Shown: piece after piece, positions 63,622 through 64,000 of the stretch
Numbering within the stretch: position 1 is the first letter of the stretch
Layout: every line of letters starts with the position of its first letter
NCBI RefSeq assembly: GCF_027887165.1
Contig: NC_077228.1
Location: 110,973,596 to 111,037,595, forward strand
From: Monodelphis domestica
Taxonomy: Eukaryota; Chordata; Mammalia; Didelphimorphia; Didelphidae
Direction: 5' to 3'
DNA: 64,000 bases
Notes under the pieces: generated by a model
Told to the model about the DNA's origin: nothing
Database searches by the model: none
What the model saw: only the letters and a program-made list of their open reading frames with translations
Made by a program: the position numbers and the translations under genes

Positions 63622-63803
63622 GGGCAACTGGGTGGCTCACTGGATTGAGTCATGCCTAGGAGATGACACGTCCTGGGTTCAAATGTGGTCTGAGACACTT
63701 CTTAGGTAAGTCACTTAAACCCCCATTGCCTAGGCCTTACTGTTGCTCTTCTTTGGACCCAATACACAGTATTGATTCTAAGATGGGAAGTAAGGGTTTA
63801 AAA
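63622..63803 (+). repeat. Mon-1/SINE1-like SINE
   Basis: Sense copy with small deletions: gggcaactgggtggctcact to ggaagtaagggtttaaaaaa. Confidence 0.9.
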
Positions 63804-64000
63804 AAGTCTAAAATTGGCTTTCCATGACTTGTGCTCTGCTGCTATTTCTGCTTTCTAGGGTTAAGCAAAATAGATCTAGGCTCTCTTCCTCTTCTGGCCT
63901 CCAATTCTTTAAACATTTGCAGACAGTACTGCCTCTTTTTATTTCTTCTTTGATGAGCATCAGGACCTTATTTGTCTCAAAGAAGGACAATACCTTCTTC

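Overview
The window is vertebrate nuclear DNA that is clearly marsupial. It is crowded with near-identical copies of the marsupial tRNA-derived SINEs (Mon-1/SINE1-like and MAR1-like; family names are from memory), two large antisense L1 elements, older L2 and MIR-type repeats, a gammaretrovirus-like pol fragment, a young LTR family and very long tetranucleotide microsatellites. I cannot tell an American from an Australian marsupial from this sequence. There are no bacterial-type operons, CRISPR arrays or recognisable tRNA or rRNA genes.

Host genes, all on the plus strand. (1) The left end (2476-12336) carries the last four exons of a type I membrane receptor: a stalk exon, a transmembrane exon, a short cytoplasmic exon and a terminal exon with two ITIM-type tyrosines. 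The ectodomain exons lie before the window. The exon plan resembles inhibitory Ig-superfamily receptors (KIR/LAIR/CD300-like), but I could not assign an orthologue. (2) Two candidate exons (28413-28496 and 41285-41454) join in one open frame and could give a tyrosine-containing tail. They may be an alternative 3' end of gene 1, part of a separate gene, or not exons at all. (3) The right half (42280-59608) holds a four-coding-exon orthologue of RHEX, the erythroid EPO-receptor partner. It encodes 165 residues: an N-terminal membrane segment, a Ser/Lys-rich linker and a tail with two GRB2-type YxN sites.

Repeats by region. 0-13 kb: SINEs plus a decayed ERV piece (RNase H and integrase, minus strand). 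13.7-17.1 kb: a 5'-truncated antisense L1 with a 15-bp target duplication. 17-42 kb: SINEs, two solo LTRs, a small hAT-like transposon with an 8-bp duplication, L2/MIR relics and microsatellites at 23.5, 29.4, 33.1 and 40.7 kb. 42.4-48.4 kb: a near-full-length antisense L1 whose 15-bp target duplication spans the splice donor of the first RHEX coding exon. 50.6-53.9 kb: a compact provirus-like element with two 349-bp LTRs, inserted into a SINE. 54-64 kb: SINEs, L2, a large CTTT/CCTT array and the last two RHEX coding exons.

The strongest observation is the L1 insertion that duplicated the RHEX exon-intron boundary. Next are the compact LTR element with its related solo LTRs, and the unidentified ITIM receptor. 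I found no convincing new multi-gene system. Most other open reading frames are products of repeats or microsatellites.
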